Part shown: one piece after another, positions 1 to 9,100 of the stretch
Position numbering within the stretch: position 1 is the stretch's first letter
Layout: every line of letters begins with the position of its first letter
Assembly (NCBI GenBank): GCA_035653595.1
Contig: DASRBO010000153.1
Coordinates: 1-28,429 of the forward strand
Length of the DNA stretch: 28,429 nt
Source of the DNA: DASRBO01 sp035653595
Lineage (GTDB): Bacteria > Actinomycetota > Acidimicrobiia > Acidimicrobiales > JAJPHE01
Reading direction: 5' to 3'
Made by a program: the position numbers and the translations under genes
The notes under the pieces: model-generated
Told to the model about the DNA's origin: nothing
Seen by the model: only the letters and a program-made list of their open reading frames with translations
The model's database searches: none

Positions 1-2
1 TG

Positions 3-110
3 CGGGCTTTGGCCAACCGCCTCGTCGGCATCCTCCACGGCTGCCTCCGTCACGGCACCCTCTACGACGAGCACACGGCCTGGGGACACCGATCCACAGC
101 TGCCGCTTGA
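3..110 (+). CDS. IS110-family transposase, C-terminal fragment (cut by window edge)
   Basis: Reading from base 3 gives 35 codons and a TGA stop at 108-110. The peptide contains ANRLVGILHGCLRHGTLYDE followed by HTAWGH, which I recognise as the conserved tail of IS110-family transposases (DEDD N-terminal domain plus a serine-containing C-terminal domain that carries this tail). The rest of the gene lies left of the window, so I cannot tell whether the element is intact. The stop sits only 21 bp from the convergent amidohydrolase stop, so the element's right end must lie very close to that gene's 3' end. IS110 elements lack the usual long terminal inverted repeats, and none is evident here. The call rests on a short peptide, but the motif is distinctive. 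Confidence 0.8.
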   Translation, partial: RALANRLVGILHGCLRHGTLYDEHTAWGHRSTAAA

Positions 111-131
111 CGAGTTAAGGCCGTGGGATGT

Positions 132-1298
132 CTAGGCCGCCACGGAGAGCCCCAGCATGTCGGCGCAGTTGCGCCAGTAGAACTTCTCGAGGGACTCCTC
201 GGACAGGCCGTCGAACGTGCCCTCCCAGAGGGCGACCGGGTCCTTCCCGCCCTCAGGGTGCGGGTAGTCGGACGAGAACATGACGATCTCGTCGCCCACC
301 TGGTCGATGATCCAGCCGACCGGCTCGCGAGGGAACGGGGTCGTTCTCACCTGGCGTCGGACGTACTCGGACGCGCTCATCGGGAGCTCGAGATAGGGCT
401 GGCCCTTGCGGAAGATCTTCTGGGCCAGGTCGAGGCGGCGCATCCAGGGGACCAACCACATGGCACCTTGCTCGATGACCCCGACCCGGAGCCGGGGAAA
501 GCGCTCGAGGACGCCGTCGAGAACCAGAGCGCCCACGAACAGCTCCACCGGATGCGGGGTGGCCAGGTAGTCGAGGGCCTTCATGCCCTCGCCTCCGAGA
601 AAGCCCGAACCCGGCGGCTTCCCGTTGTTCTCGAACACCTCGGGCAGTGGCCTCCGTCCGTCCGGGAGGTTGCCCCCGCCCAGGTGGGCGACCACCGCCA
701 CGCCGGCCTCCTGGCACACTGCCCACAGCCGGTCGAACTCAGGGTGGCTCGGGGAAAGTGATCCAGAGGGGTGGGACTTGACGTGCAGGGCCCGACACCC
801 CAACGACACGGCCTCCTCGGCGGTGGCGGCGGCACGCTCGGGCACCTCCATGGGCACGTAGCCGACAGCCAGCAGGCGCGGATCCGTGGCGCAGAACTCC
901 GCCATGCCGCGGTTGTGGGCGGTGGCACCGCCGTAGACCACATCGAGATCGCGGTGGTTGAAGAACTGGGCCAGGGAGAAGGAGGCGAATACGAGCTGTT
1001 GTTCGAACCCGAGCAGGTCGAGTGCCCGCGAGCGCTCTTTCGGGTCGAAGGCCCCCAGGCTGAGCCAGCCCTTGTCGATGAGTACCTGATCCTCGGCCCG
1101 GGCCAGCAGGTCGGGGTCCGATTGCCGACGGGCGTGCAGCTGGAGCGCCTCGTCGAGGTGCTCCAGCAGCTCGGTGGCGTTGGTGGTGTAGGGCCGCAGC
1201 CGGCCCCGGATCGCCGGATCGGCATATGAGGCCAGCCAGTCGGCGGTCTCCATGATGTGGCTGTCGGCGTCGAAGATGCGTCTGGTCGCGTAGGTCAA
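132..1298 (-). CDS. Amidohydrolase family protein (PF04909, ACMSD-like TIM barrel), paralog A1
   Basis: This 388-residue protein belongs to the metal-dependent amidohydrolase-related family, whose members include decarboxylases and hydrolases acting on ring-cleavage or acyl products. Near the N-terminus DADSHIME (D10, D12, H14) is the first metal-binding strand. AHLGGG around H205 and SSDYPHPEGG (D344, H347) near the C-terminus supply later active-site residues. The length is normal for the family and no signal peptide is seen, so it is cytoplasmic. The start is TTG, chosen because it directly precedes the conserved strand and has an AGGGGGG ribosome site about six bases upstream. It most resembles the amidohydrolase at 17921-19099: both share GEPVGWIIDQVG or a close variant. 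A palindromic operator lies 36 bp upstream. The substrate cannot be assigned. Confidence 0.9.
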   Translation of the reverse strand: MTYATRRIFDADSHIMETADWLASYADPAIRGRLRPYTTNATELLEHLDEALQLHARRQSDPDLLARAEDQVLIDKGWLSLGAFDPKERSRALDLLGFEQQLVFASFSLAQFFNHRDLDVVYGGATAHNRGMAEFCATDPRLLAVGYVPMEVPERAAATAEEAVSLGCRALHVKSHPSGSLSPSHPEFDRLWAVCQEAGVAVVAHLGGGNLPDGRRPLPEVFENNGKPPGSGFLGGEGMKALDYLATPHPVELFVGALVLDGVLERFPRLRVGVIEQGAMWLVPWMRRLDLAQKIFRKGQPYLELPMSASEYVRRQVRTTPFPREPVGWIIDQVGDEIVMFSSDYPHPEGGKDPVALWEGTFDGLSEESLEKFYWRNCADMLGLSVAA

Positions 1299-1333
1299 GT
1301 CAGCCCCCCTCAGCTGGTCTGAGCGGACGGTAA

Positions 1334-1347
1334 TCGACCATGGTCGA
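1334..1347. promoter_or_regulatory. Palindromic operator, copy 1
   Basis: TCGACCATGGTCGA is a perfect 14-bp palindrome in the 60-bp gap between the crotonase stop and the amidohydrolase start. It lies 36 bp upstream of the amidohydrolase TTG codon. It is one of eight related intergenic palindromes in this window, and its position suggests repression of the amidohydrolase promoter. Confidence 0.7.
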
Positions 1348-1358
1348 CAATTGCTGCC

Positions 1359-2186
1359 TCACTCCGAGCCGGCCGACTCTTCGGCGTCGGCCCTGATGGC
1401 CAGGTCGACGCCGGGCAGGCGCCGGCGCCCGGAGGCCTCGTCCGCCGGCGGCCGTACCGCGCCGGCGGCCTGGGCGAGCATGTAGGCGCTGTGGTTGGCG
1501 GTCACCGACGCCCGGAAGCCGGCGACGTCCTGGGTGTTGTTGACGGCCAGCTTCACCATCCGCACCACGAACGGGTCGGTCTCGGCGATACGGCGGGCGA
1601 GTGCCATGGTCTCCTCCAGCAGCTGGTCACGGGGCACCACCTGGTTGACCATGCCGAGCCGCTCTGCCTCGGCGGCGGTAACCACCCGGCTCTGGAACAG
1701 CACCTCCTTGGCCTTGCGGGGGCTCAGGTCCCAGGGCAGGGTGAAGTACTGGACCAGGCCGGGGACGAAGCGGGCGTCGTCGGCGGCCACGATCAGGTCC
1801 ATGGCCGAGGCGATGATCCAGCCCCCGTAGATGCACCAGCCCTGCACGGCCGCGATGGTCGGCTTGGGCAGGTCTCTCCAGCGCAGGGAGTTCTCGACGT
1901 TGAGCTCCCAGGACCGGCTGAACCTCCCGTCGAACCCCGGGGGAAACGGCCGGGCCGCCTGATCCTCCAGCTCCTCCGGCGTGCCCAGGTCGTGCCCGGA
2001 GGAGAAGTGGTCCCCTTCTCCGCTTAGGACGACAACCCGAACCGTCGGATCGGTTATGGCGGCGGCGAAGGCCTCGTCCATCTCCTCTCGCAGCACCCTC
2101 GACTGGGCGTTGCGGTAGCGGGGGCGGTCGAGCACCAGGTGAGCCACCGGCGCCTCGACCTCGTAGCGAACCTGGCTGAGTTGCAC
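1359..2186 (-). CDS. Enoyl-CoA hydratase/isomerase (crotonase) family protein, atypical active site
   Basis: This 275-residue crotonase-fold protein has the usual N-terminal start (residues 12-30, with LDRPRYRNAQ), the oxyanion/CoA loop FSSGHDLG (61-68) and the second oxyanion segment GWCIYGG (116-122), followed by the helix reading SAMDLIVAADDARF. The family acts on acyl-CoA thioesters in the cytoplasm. The two glutamates that activate water in classical enoyl-CoA hydratases align with I124 and L144 here, so the usual hydration mechanism is doubtful and another crotonase activity is possible. The GTG start shares its first base with the stop of a 50-codon upstream ORF (TAGTG), which suggests translational coupling and explains the poor ribosome site. 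The amidohydrolase A1 gene follows 60 bp downstream, with its own operator in between. Confidence 0.85.
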   Translation of the reverse strand: MQLSQVRYEVEAPVAHLVLDRPRYRNAQSRVLREEMDEAFAAAITDPTVRVVVLSGEGDHFSSGHDLGTPEELEDQAARPFPPGFDGRFSRSWELNVENSLRWRDLPKPTIAAVQGWCIYGGWIIASAMDLIVAADDARFVPGLVQYFTLPWDLSPRKAKEVLFQSRVVTAAEAERLGMVNQVVPRDQLLEETMALARRIAETDPFVVRMVKLAVNNTQDVAGFRASVTANHSAYMLAQAAGAVRPPADEASGRRRLPGVDLAIRADAEESAGSE

Positions 2187-2338
2187 TACCTAAGGGCGGC
2201 TGTCTCGAGGCGGCCGGCCTGGCAGGGGTTGGGCAACTCCTGGAACTTCCTGAATATGTCGATCCGATCCGACACCGGGGCGCCCTCCTCGGGCCGTGGC
2301 GGCGGCAGCGGTCCGCCGTTGCTGGTGTAGGCCCGCAT
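2186..2338 (-). CDS. Small 50-residue hypothetical protein, translationally coupled to the crotonase
   Basis: This short ORF runs from ATG at 2338 to a TAG stop whose last base is the first base of the crotonase GTG start. It begins MRAYTSNGG, continues through a Pro-rich stretch (PLPPPRPEEGAP) to SDRIDIFRKFQELPNP, and ends with ETAALR. Codon third positions are overwhelmingly G or C, as in the neighbouring real genes. The ORF fills exactly the 150-bp gap between operator copy 2 and the crotonase. I do not recognise the family. It has no membrane segment or signal peptide and one cysteine (C39). A TTG four codons further upstream is an alternative start. No clear Shine-Dalgarno precedes the ATG, so translation may be leaderless or weak. 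It could be a crotonase partner or a coupling leader peptide. Confidence 0.55.
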   Translation of the reverse strand: MRAYTSNGGPLPPPRPEEGAPVSDRIDIFRKFQELPNPCQAGRLETAALR

Positions 2339-2351
2339 CCAAGCAACCAAA

Positions 2352-2365
2352 TCGACCGCGGTCAA
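2352..2365. promoter_or_regulatory. Palindromic operator, copy 2
   Basis: TCGACCGCGGTCAA is an imperfect palindrome (one mismatched pair) located 13 bp upstream of the ATG of the 50-residue ORF that leads into the crotonase gene. It would control the small ORF-crotonase transcript on the minus strand. Confidence 0.7.
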
Positions 2366-2550
2366 CGAGGCTGGATTAGCGTCCTGCTGAGGCCGTGGCG
2401 CCTGACCCGGTCGGGCGCCGGCGACGCTTTCGGCCGCCAGATTCTGGCTCCCGCCGGGCAGCCCCCACCCCTCGGGCCTAACGGTGGGGGAAACCCGCTT
2501 GGCGGCCGCCTAGACCGCCCGCCACCATCCGCCTAGTATCGCTACCGTAA
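2366..2550. other. Intergenic region between divergent operators, no gene seen
   Basis: This 185-bp stretch lies inside the roughly 310-bp divergent gap between the small ORF at 2338 and the lipoprotein start at 2649. I see no convincing ORF. The one structure is an inverted repeat, CCCCCACC at 2462-2469 with GGTGGGGG at 2483-2490, giving an 8-bp GC-rich stem with a 13-base loop. No U-tract follows and no gene ends nearby, so it is not a typical terminator. Confidence 0.5.
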
Positions 2551-2564
2551 TTGACCACGGTCGA
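2551..2564. promoter_or_regulatory. Palindromic operator, copy 3, ahead of the long transport operon
   Basis: TTGACCACGGTCGA lies 84 bp upstream of the lipoprotein GTG start. Read on the plus strand, its first half-site TTGACC also resembles a -35 box. A weak -10 candidate (TACGCT) follows about 16 bases later. This is the only operator copy upstream of the nine-gene plus-strand series that runs to 17041. Confidence 0.7.
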
Positions 2565-2648
2565 CGCCCTAGTACGCTGAACAGGGACGGCGCCCGGCAG
2601 GTCGAAGATATCCCGGAGCAAGGCTCGGACTGGGGAGTGGGGGATCGG

Positions 2649-3875
2649 GTGAAGAACCGGTTGTCGGCGCAAGGGGTTGGCGCGTCGTCCCCTCAGCTGT
2701 CGCGGCCCCATAGCCGGGCCGGCCTGGCCTGGGCGATCCTCGCCTGCCTACCCCTGGCGGCCTGCAGCCTGGGGGCCAAGCAGGCCCTGGCAGACAAGGT
2801 GGCCGCCTCCGTCACCCACTCGCTGAAGGCCGGCACCGCCGTGGGCACCGTCTCACTCTCCGTCAGCGTCACCCGTTCCAGCGTGGGTGACCCCTCGTCG
2901 TTCCCGCCCGTGCGGGTCGGCCCGATACCGATCGCCATCGACTTCTCCACCGACCGGGCCGAGCTGGGGGCCGATCCGAGCGTCGCCGGCGCCATCCCCC
3001 AGGTGGTCTTCGCCGGAACCAACATCTACCAGCGCAGGGCCAGCAGCACCGCCGGCGGCCTGGCGGCGATCGGCGCCGGCGGAACCAACTCGGTGGTGAC
3101 CATATTCAAGGGCCCGATAGGCATCCTGGCCCTGGCGCCTCCCTCGACGGCGGGGTCGGGCCTGCACCTGCCCGGCATCAGCGCCAAGGCGGGGTCTTCC
3201 CTCGCCGCTGCCCCCGGAGCGGGTGCCCCCGGTGCCAAGCCGGCCACCTCGAGGCTCGGGATACCGGCGGCGTCGGCGGCGCCGAGCAGCACCACCACGA
3301 CCGCGGCGCCGGGCGCCAACTCGATAACCGGCAGCGCCCAGGTGACGGGAAGCTCTGACGTGAACCTGGGGCCCGGCAGCCAGCAGTGGTTCGAGTACTC
3401 CTTCTCCACCCTGCCCCAGCAGTCGATACCGGTGTCGGCGGGGGCCCTCGGGATCAACCCGGTCCTCCTCGTCCGGCTCCTCCACGGGGCGCTGGCGGGA
3501 TCGATCAAGTCGGTCGGGACGGACACGGTCGACGGCGTGTCGGCGACCCACTACGTCCTCAACCTCGATCCGAGCCAGCTGGTATCCGACCTGCCGTCCA
3601 AGCAGCAGAACGACGTGCTCAAGCAGCTGGGGGCCAACGGGGTGTCGACCAACGCCGTCGTGCCCTCCGACGTCTGGCTGGACAGCTCCGGCCTGCCTCG
3701 CCGGATCAAGCTGCAGATCCCGCAGTTCATCGACAGGGGGGACTCTGCCTCCCTGACGGCGACCATCGACTTCAAGTCCTTCGGCGGCCCGGTGGCGATC
3801 GGCCTCCCAGGCGTCGACGAGGTGGCGCAGGTGCAGAGCTTCGGCCAACTCATCCAGACGGTGTCGAGTGCCTGA
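2649..3875 (+). CDS. Lipoprotein, LppX/LprAFG-like
   Basis: This is a 408-residue exported lipoprotein. A basic N-region is followed by a hydrophobic stretch and the lipobox LAAC with C39 as the predicted lipidated cysteine. The mature part has a region before residue 175, then a low-complexity Ala/Gly/Ser/Thr linker (about 177-230), then a C-terminal domain with VDGVSATHYVLNLD and DVWLDSSGLPRRI. The last two segments resemble the LppX/LprG class of lipid-carrying actinobacterial lipoproteins; that match is by eye. The GTG at 2649 is preferred because a G-rich ribosome site (GGGGG) lies five bases upstream; an in-frame GTG at 2637 has no room for one. It is the first gene of the putative operon, 51 bp ahead of the LIV permease, so it may present a substrate to that transporter. 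Confidence 0.75.
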   Translation: MKNRLSAQGVGASSPQLSRPHSRAGLAWAILACLPLAACSLGAKQALADKVAASVTHSLKAGTAVGTVSLSVSVTRSSVGDPSSFPPVRVGPIPIAIDFSTDRAELGADPSVAGAIPQVVFAGTNIYQRRASSTAGGLAAIGAGGTNSVVTIFKGPIGILALAPPSTAGSGLHLPGISAKAGSSLAAAPGAGAPGAKPATSRLGIPAASAAPSSTTTTAAPGANSITGSAQVTGSSDVNLGPGSQQWFEYSFSTLPQQSIPVSAGALGINPVLLVRLLHGALAGSIKSVGTDTVDGVSATHYVLNLDPSQLVSDLPSKQQNDVLKQLGANGVSTNAVVPSDVWLDSSGLPRRIKLQIPQFIDRGDSASLTATIDFKSFGGPVAIGLPGVDEVAQVQSFGQLIQTVSSA

Positions 3876-3926
3876 TCCCGTCGGGAGCCCGACCACGTCC
3901 GTGACCCAGGAGAGAGCGGTGACCTC

Positions 3927-6116
3927 GTGCTGACCAGCCGATCGCTACGGCGCGGAGGCGTGATCCTCGGCGCTCTGGTGGGCGTCATCGTCCTGTGCGA
4001 CCTGATGTCGCTGGTGTGGTCCCACAAGCTCATTCCGACCTCGGTCATCGCCCTGGCTGCGGTGAACGGGTGCGGGGATGCGCTGATCGCCTTGGGCATC
4101 GTCCTGGTCTACCGGGCGACCCGCATCTTGAACTTCTCCCAGGCGGCCTTCGGGACGGTGGGGTCGGTGATGTTCTTCGAACTCCTGACCTACATGAAGA
4201 TCCCTTATGGGCTAGCGCTGCCGGCGGGCATCCTGTCCTCGGCGGTGATCGGGCTGGTGCTCGAGTTCCTGATCATGCGCCGGTTCCGGGCCGCACCCCG
4301 CCTGGTGGCGACCGTCGTGACCATCTCCTTGGCCGGCATCCTCGATGTGATCGCCACGCAGATCCCGGGTCTACTGGGCGACCACCAGAGCCGCGCCACC
4401 ACGGTCAAGACGCCTCTGAGCGCCTGGCACAAGGTCTGGTTCCCGGTGGTCTTCACCGGGAACCACCTGGCCTTCGTGGGAGCCACTCTGGTCGTGCTCG
4501 CCGGGTTCGTGATGTTCCTGCGCCGCAGTCCGATAGGCATAGCCATCCGGGGGGCTTCAGAGAACCAGGACCGGGCGGCCCTCCTCGGGGTCAACACCAC
4601 TCGCCTGATCACCCTGGTGTGGGTCATAGCTGCCGCCCTGTCCGGCCTCGCTACGACCCTGCAGGTCCCCATCAACGGCTTCTCGGTGGCCAGCGTGGGG
4701 ACGAGCGACGTCACTCTTCTGCTGGTCGGCTTCGCCGCCGCCGTGATGGCGGGGATGGACAACCTGCCGGTCACCGTGGCAGCGGCGCTGGGCATCGACA
4801 TCTTCTCCCAGTCGGTCTTCTACATCTCGTCCCAGACGGCCATCAGCGACGTGGCCGTGCTCCTGGTGATCCTGGTGGCCTTCCTCCTCCAGCGCCGCAA
4901 GCTGGTGCGAACCGACGAGGCCGACGCCAGCAGCTGGGCAAACACGGAGGAGGTCCGCCCGATACCCAAGGAGCTGGCCGGGCTCCCGAGCGTGCGCTCG
5001 GGCACCAGGTGGGTGATGGCCATCATCGGGATCATCGTCCTGGCCTTCCCCTTCGTGATGTCCCCGAGCCAGACCCAGCAGGGCAGCATGTACCTGATCT
5101 TCGGGATCGTGGTGGTGTCCCTGGTCGTGCTGACCGGCTGGGGGGGTCAGATCAGCCTGGGTCAGTTCGCCTTCGTCGCCGTAGGGGCGCTGGTCGGCGG
5201 GTCGTTGACCTACAAGGCCCACGTTCCGTTCCTCATCGCCGTTCTCGTCGGGGCGCTCCTGGGAGGCGTGACCGCCATCATCCTGGGCCTGACCTCGTTG
5301 CGGGTCAGGGGCCTCTACCTGGCCATCACCACCCTGGCCTTCGCCAACGTGACCACGTCGGTGATCCTCAACCAGCGCTTCACCGGGGCCATACAGCCCA
5401 GCTCGGTCAACCGGCCGAAGCTCCCGTTCATGAGCTTCGAGAACGAGCGGTCCTTCTATTACCTCTGCCTGGCCGCCCTCATCCTGGCCATCTTCGCCGC
5501 CGTCGGGCTGCGCCGCAGCCGCACCGGTCGGGTGCTGATCGCCATGCGGGACAATGAGCGGGCCGCCCAGGTGTTCGGGATCAACCTGGTTCGCACCCGA
5601 CTGGCCACCTTCGCCCTGTCCGGGGGTCTGGCCGCCGCCGCCGGCGTGTTCTTCGCCGCCCACGAGCACGCCGTCAACAGCCAGTCCTTCGCCCCGACCC
5701 AGAGCATCAACATGTTCCTGATCGCCATCATCGGTGGGCTCGGGTCGGTCCAGGGCGCCCTGTTGGGGGTGCTGTACTTCGCCCTGGTCTCGATCCTGGT
5801 GCCTGCGCCCTGGGGGCCGTTGTTCGCCGGGCCCCTCGGTACGCTGCTGGTTCTGCTCTTCCTGCCCGGAGGGCTGGGCTCCGGCGCCTACAAGATCCGC
5901 GATTCCTTCCTGCGACGGGTGGCGATCCGCCGCCGTATCTATGTGCCCAGCCTGCTGGCTGCCTTCGGACTGGCGGCGGGCCAGACGACCCAGGCACCCT
6001 TGTCCCCGCTGGTGAGGTCGGACGGCGGCCCGGCCACCGTGCCCGCCCGCTACCGGGTCAACAGCAGAATCGGCGAGTCCGGCGCCAGCCAGGCCGCCAG
6101 GGGGTGGAGGATATGA
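3927..6116 (+). CDS. Fused LivH-LivM branched-chain amino acid-type ABC permease
   Basis: This 729-residue inner-membrane permease joins both subunits of a LIV/HAAT-type importer. Residues about 35-315 are LivH-like, with LVYRATRILNFSQAAFG matching the family's ALIALG...R.INF segment. A charged linker (about 316-350) leads to a LivM-like half (about 355-650) with LTGWGGQISLGQFAFVAVGA and LRVRGLYLAITTLAFAN. A 70-residue soluble tail follows. Transporters of this class import branched-chain amino acids, urea, aromatics or other organic acids. A LIV-type periplasmic binding protein is missing from the window. The GTG start is set by the AGGAGAGAG stretch 10-14 bases upstream. The stop overlaps the next ATG (ATGA), so the permease and its ATPase protein are probably made together. 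Confidence 0.9.
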   Translation: MLTSRSLRRGGVILGALVGVIVLCDLMSLVWSHKLIPTSVIALAAVNGCGDALIALGIVLVYRATRILNFSQAAFGTVGSVMFFELLTYMKIPYGLALPAGILSSAVIGLVLEFLIMRRFRAAPRLVATVVTISLAGILDVIATQIPGLLGDHQSRATTVKTPLSAWHKVWFPVVFTGNHLAFVGATLVVLAGFVMFLRRSPIGIAIRGASENQDRAALLGVNTTRLITLVWVIAAALSGLATTLQVPINGFSVASVGTSDVTLLLVGFAAAVMAGMDNLPVTVAAALGIDIFSQSVFYISSQTAISDVAVLLVILVAFLLQRRKLVRTDEADASSWANTEEVRPIPKELAGLPSVRSGTRWVMAIIGIIVLAFPFVMSPSQTQQGSMYLIFGIVVVSLVVLTGWGGQISLGQFAFVAVGALVGGSLTYKAHVPFLIAVLVGALLGGVTAIILGLTSLRVRGLYLAITTLAFANVTTSVILNQRFTGAIQPSSVNRPKLPFMSFENERSFYYLCLAALILAIFAAVGLRRSRTGRVLIAMRDNERAAQVFGINLVRTRLATFALSGGLAAAAGVFFAAHEHAVNSQSFAPTQSINMFLIAIIGGLGSVQGALLGVLYFALVSILVPAPWGPLFAGPLGTLLVLLFLPGGLGSGAYKIRDSFLRRVAIRRRIYVPSLLAAFGLAAGQTTQAPLSPLVRSDGGPATVPARYRVNSRIGESGASQAARGWRI

Positions 6117-9100
6117 CCGGCAACGGCAACGGCCGCGGCAGTGGCGCCGCCAATGAAGTCCTACAGGGGCTGGTGCCGCTGGAGACGGCACCGGTAGAGA
6201 CCGACCGGGCCCTGGTCGGCGATGAGCTAGAGCTGGGCGACTTCAGCGCCCCGGCCCCGGTGTCGGTGGTCCCCAGCGAGCCCCGGCCGTCCCGGCTCGC
6301 GGGTGTCCTCGCCAACCTAAACCTGCCCGGCATCCGGGCCACGGGCGGCTTGAGCCCCCTGTTGCTCCTGTCGGGCGTAACTCTCACCGACCAGCTCGGC
6401 CAGAGCGCCCTGGCCCTCCTTACCCCGAACATCAAGAACTACTTCGGGGTGTCCTTGACCGTGGTCACCGCCCTCACCTCGGTGGTGAGCTTCATGCTCA
6501 TCCTCGGGGCCATTCCCATCGGCTTCCTGGCCGATCGGGTGCGGCGGACCCGCATGGCGGCCTTCGGGGCCCTTGTCATCGGGGTGGGCGGAGTCCTGGC
6601 CGGACTGTCGCCCAGCGTGATCCTCCTCGGTGGCGCACTCGCCATCAGGGGCTTCGGCGGAGCCATGCAGCACGCCGAGAACTCGTTGCTGGCCGACTAC
6701 TACCCGATCCAGGTGCGGGGAGGCGTGTTCGCCTTCCGCCAGTTCACCACCGAGTTCGCCAAGTTCATTGGGCCGATCCTGGGCGGTCTTATCGCCGCCG
6801 TGCTGGTGTGGCAGGCCGTCTTCATCGTCTACGCCATACCGGCAGCCATCATCGGCTTCATGGTCCTCCGCCTGCGGGACCCGGTGCGCGGTATGCAGGA
6901 GCGTCTGGCCATGGGCGCCAGCCGCGAGGTCGCCGAGACGGAGGAGCGTCCGCCGTCGTTGGGCGAGTCGTTCCGGCTCATCTGGAGCGTGCGCAGTCTT
7001 CGTCGGACCCTCTACGCCGCCCCCTTCCTGGCCGGCGCCCTCATCGGGATCCTCACCCTGTTCCAGCTCTACTTCTCCGAGGTGTTCAACCTCGGAGTGG
7101 GCGAGCGCGGCGTTCTGGCGTCCGCTGCCCAGCCCTTCGCCATGGCCGGGCTGGTCGTGGGGGCCTCGCTGACCAACCGCTTCATGCGGCGGCGGCCGGC
7201 GCGGATCCTGACGGCCGGCGGCGCCGTCATGGTGATCTCCGGGCTTCTCATCACCGGCATGGCCGTCGCTCCGTACCTGTGGTTAGCGGTCGGCCTGTGG
7301 TGGATTCTCGCCTTCCTGAGCACCACCATCACTCCGGCGATGATCACCATCATGTCGGTGGTCACGCCTCCCCGGGTCCGCACCTTCGGCCTGTCGGCCT
7401 TCGGTCTGGCCGTGGCCCCCGGCCTCATATTCATCGTCATCTCCGGGGCCGTCGGCGACCATTTCGGCATCCGCGGTGGCCTGGTGGTCATGACCGGGGT
7501 CTTCTTGATCGGGGCCCTGATCTTCATGTCGGCCGGCTCCGGGGTCGAAGCGGACATCCGCTCCGCCACTGCATCGGCTCTGGCCTCCGAAATCGCCCGC
7601 CGCTCCAAGGCCGAGGGCCATCACAAGCTCCTCGTCTGCCGGGACATGGACGTCCATTACGGCCAGCTGCAGATCCTCTTCAAGGTCGACTTCGACGTTG
7701 AAGAGGGCGAGATCGTCGCTCTGCTCGGCACCAACGGCGCCGGCAAGTCGACCCTGCTGCGGGCCATCTCGGGGGTGACCCCCCCGTCCAATGGAGCGAT
7801 CGTCTTCGACGGGGAGAACATCACCGCTCTGCCCTCCCACGAGCACGCCGAGCGAGGGATCGTCCAGGTGCCTGGCGGCAAGGGCATCTTCCCGGGCCTG
7901 ACCATCGAGGAGAACCTCAAGCTCGGCACCTGGATGTTCCGCGGCGACTCGGGCTATGCCGAGGACGCCATCTCGCAGGTGCTCGAGTTCTTCCCCATCC
8001 TTCGGGAGCGGTTCCACGAGGTGGCGGGCAACCTCTCCGGCGGCCAGCAGCAGATGCTGACCCTGGCCCAGGCCTTCCTGTCCCGGCCCCGGCTCCTCAT
8101 GATCGACGAGCTGTCGCTGGGCCTGGCCCCCTCAGTGGTGGCCCAGCTCCTCGAGATCGTCAGGGCGATCCACTCCCTGGGCACCACCATCATCCTGGTG
8201 GAGCAGTCCGTGAACGTGGCCCTCACGATCGCCGACCGGGCGGTGTTCATGGAGAAGGGGGAGATCCGCTTCTCCGGGTCGGCGAAGGACCTGCTGGCCC
8301 GGCCCGACATCGTGTCGTCCGTGTACCTGCGGGGCTCGGTCGGGGCCGGCGGCCAGCTGGCCAACCGGTCGGCGACGGTGGCCAAGACGGCGGAGGAGGT
8401 GCCGACCGTCCTCGAGGTCCGCAACATCCACAAGAGCTTCGGCGGGGTGGCTGCCCTCAACGGGGCCAGCTTCAGCCTCGAGGAGAACCGCATCCTGGGC
8501 CTGATCGGTCCCAACGGAGCCGGCAAGACCACGGTGTTCGACGTCATCACCGGCTTCGTCGACCCGGACGAGGGCTCGGTCCTCCTGTTCGGGGATGAGA
8601 TCACCGACTTGAGCCCCGACCAGCGGGCCAAGCTGGGACTCTGCCGGTCCTTCCAGGACGCCCGTCTGTTCCCCGCCCTGACCGTGGCCGAGAACATCGC
8701 CGTCGCCCTCGACCGGCACCTCTCCTCCCACAGCGCCACCACGGCGGCGCTGCATCTCCCCTCCGCCAACCGGTCCGAGCGCCGGGCCCGTCGGCGGGTC
8801 GACCGCCTGATCGAGCTGATGTCGCTGGGGCCGAACCGGGACAAGTTCGTGCGCGAGCTGTCGACCGGTCAGCGTCGTATTGTGGACCTGGCCTGCATGC
8901 TGGCGGCCGAGCCCAAGGTCCTTCTGCTCGACGAGCCCTCCTCCGGTATCGCTCAGGCCGAGGCCGAGGAGCTCGGACCCCTCCTCCAGCGCATCAAGTT
9001 CGAGACCGGGTGCTCGATACTGCTGATCGAGCACGACATGCCTCTCATCCAGTCCGTGTCCGACGAGCTGGTGGCGATGGTCTTGGGTCAGGTGGTCACC

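Noticed and set aside
2462..2490. GC-rich inverted repeat as a terminator or riboswitch
   Set aside because: No gene ends here, there is no U-tract, and one 8-bp stem is not enough to name a riboswitch class.
2478..2711. 77-codon minus-strand ORF across the lipoprotein promoter
   Set aside because: It overlaps operator copy 3 and the lipoprotein start, has shadow-like Arg/Gly-rich composition and has no supporting context.
6455..6468. Operator-like sequence TTGACCGTGGTCAC
   Set aside because: It lies inside the MFS coding region, encodes conserved-looking membrane residues and lacks the last base of symmetry. It is most likely chance.
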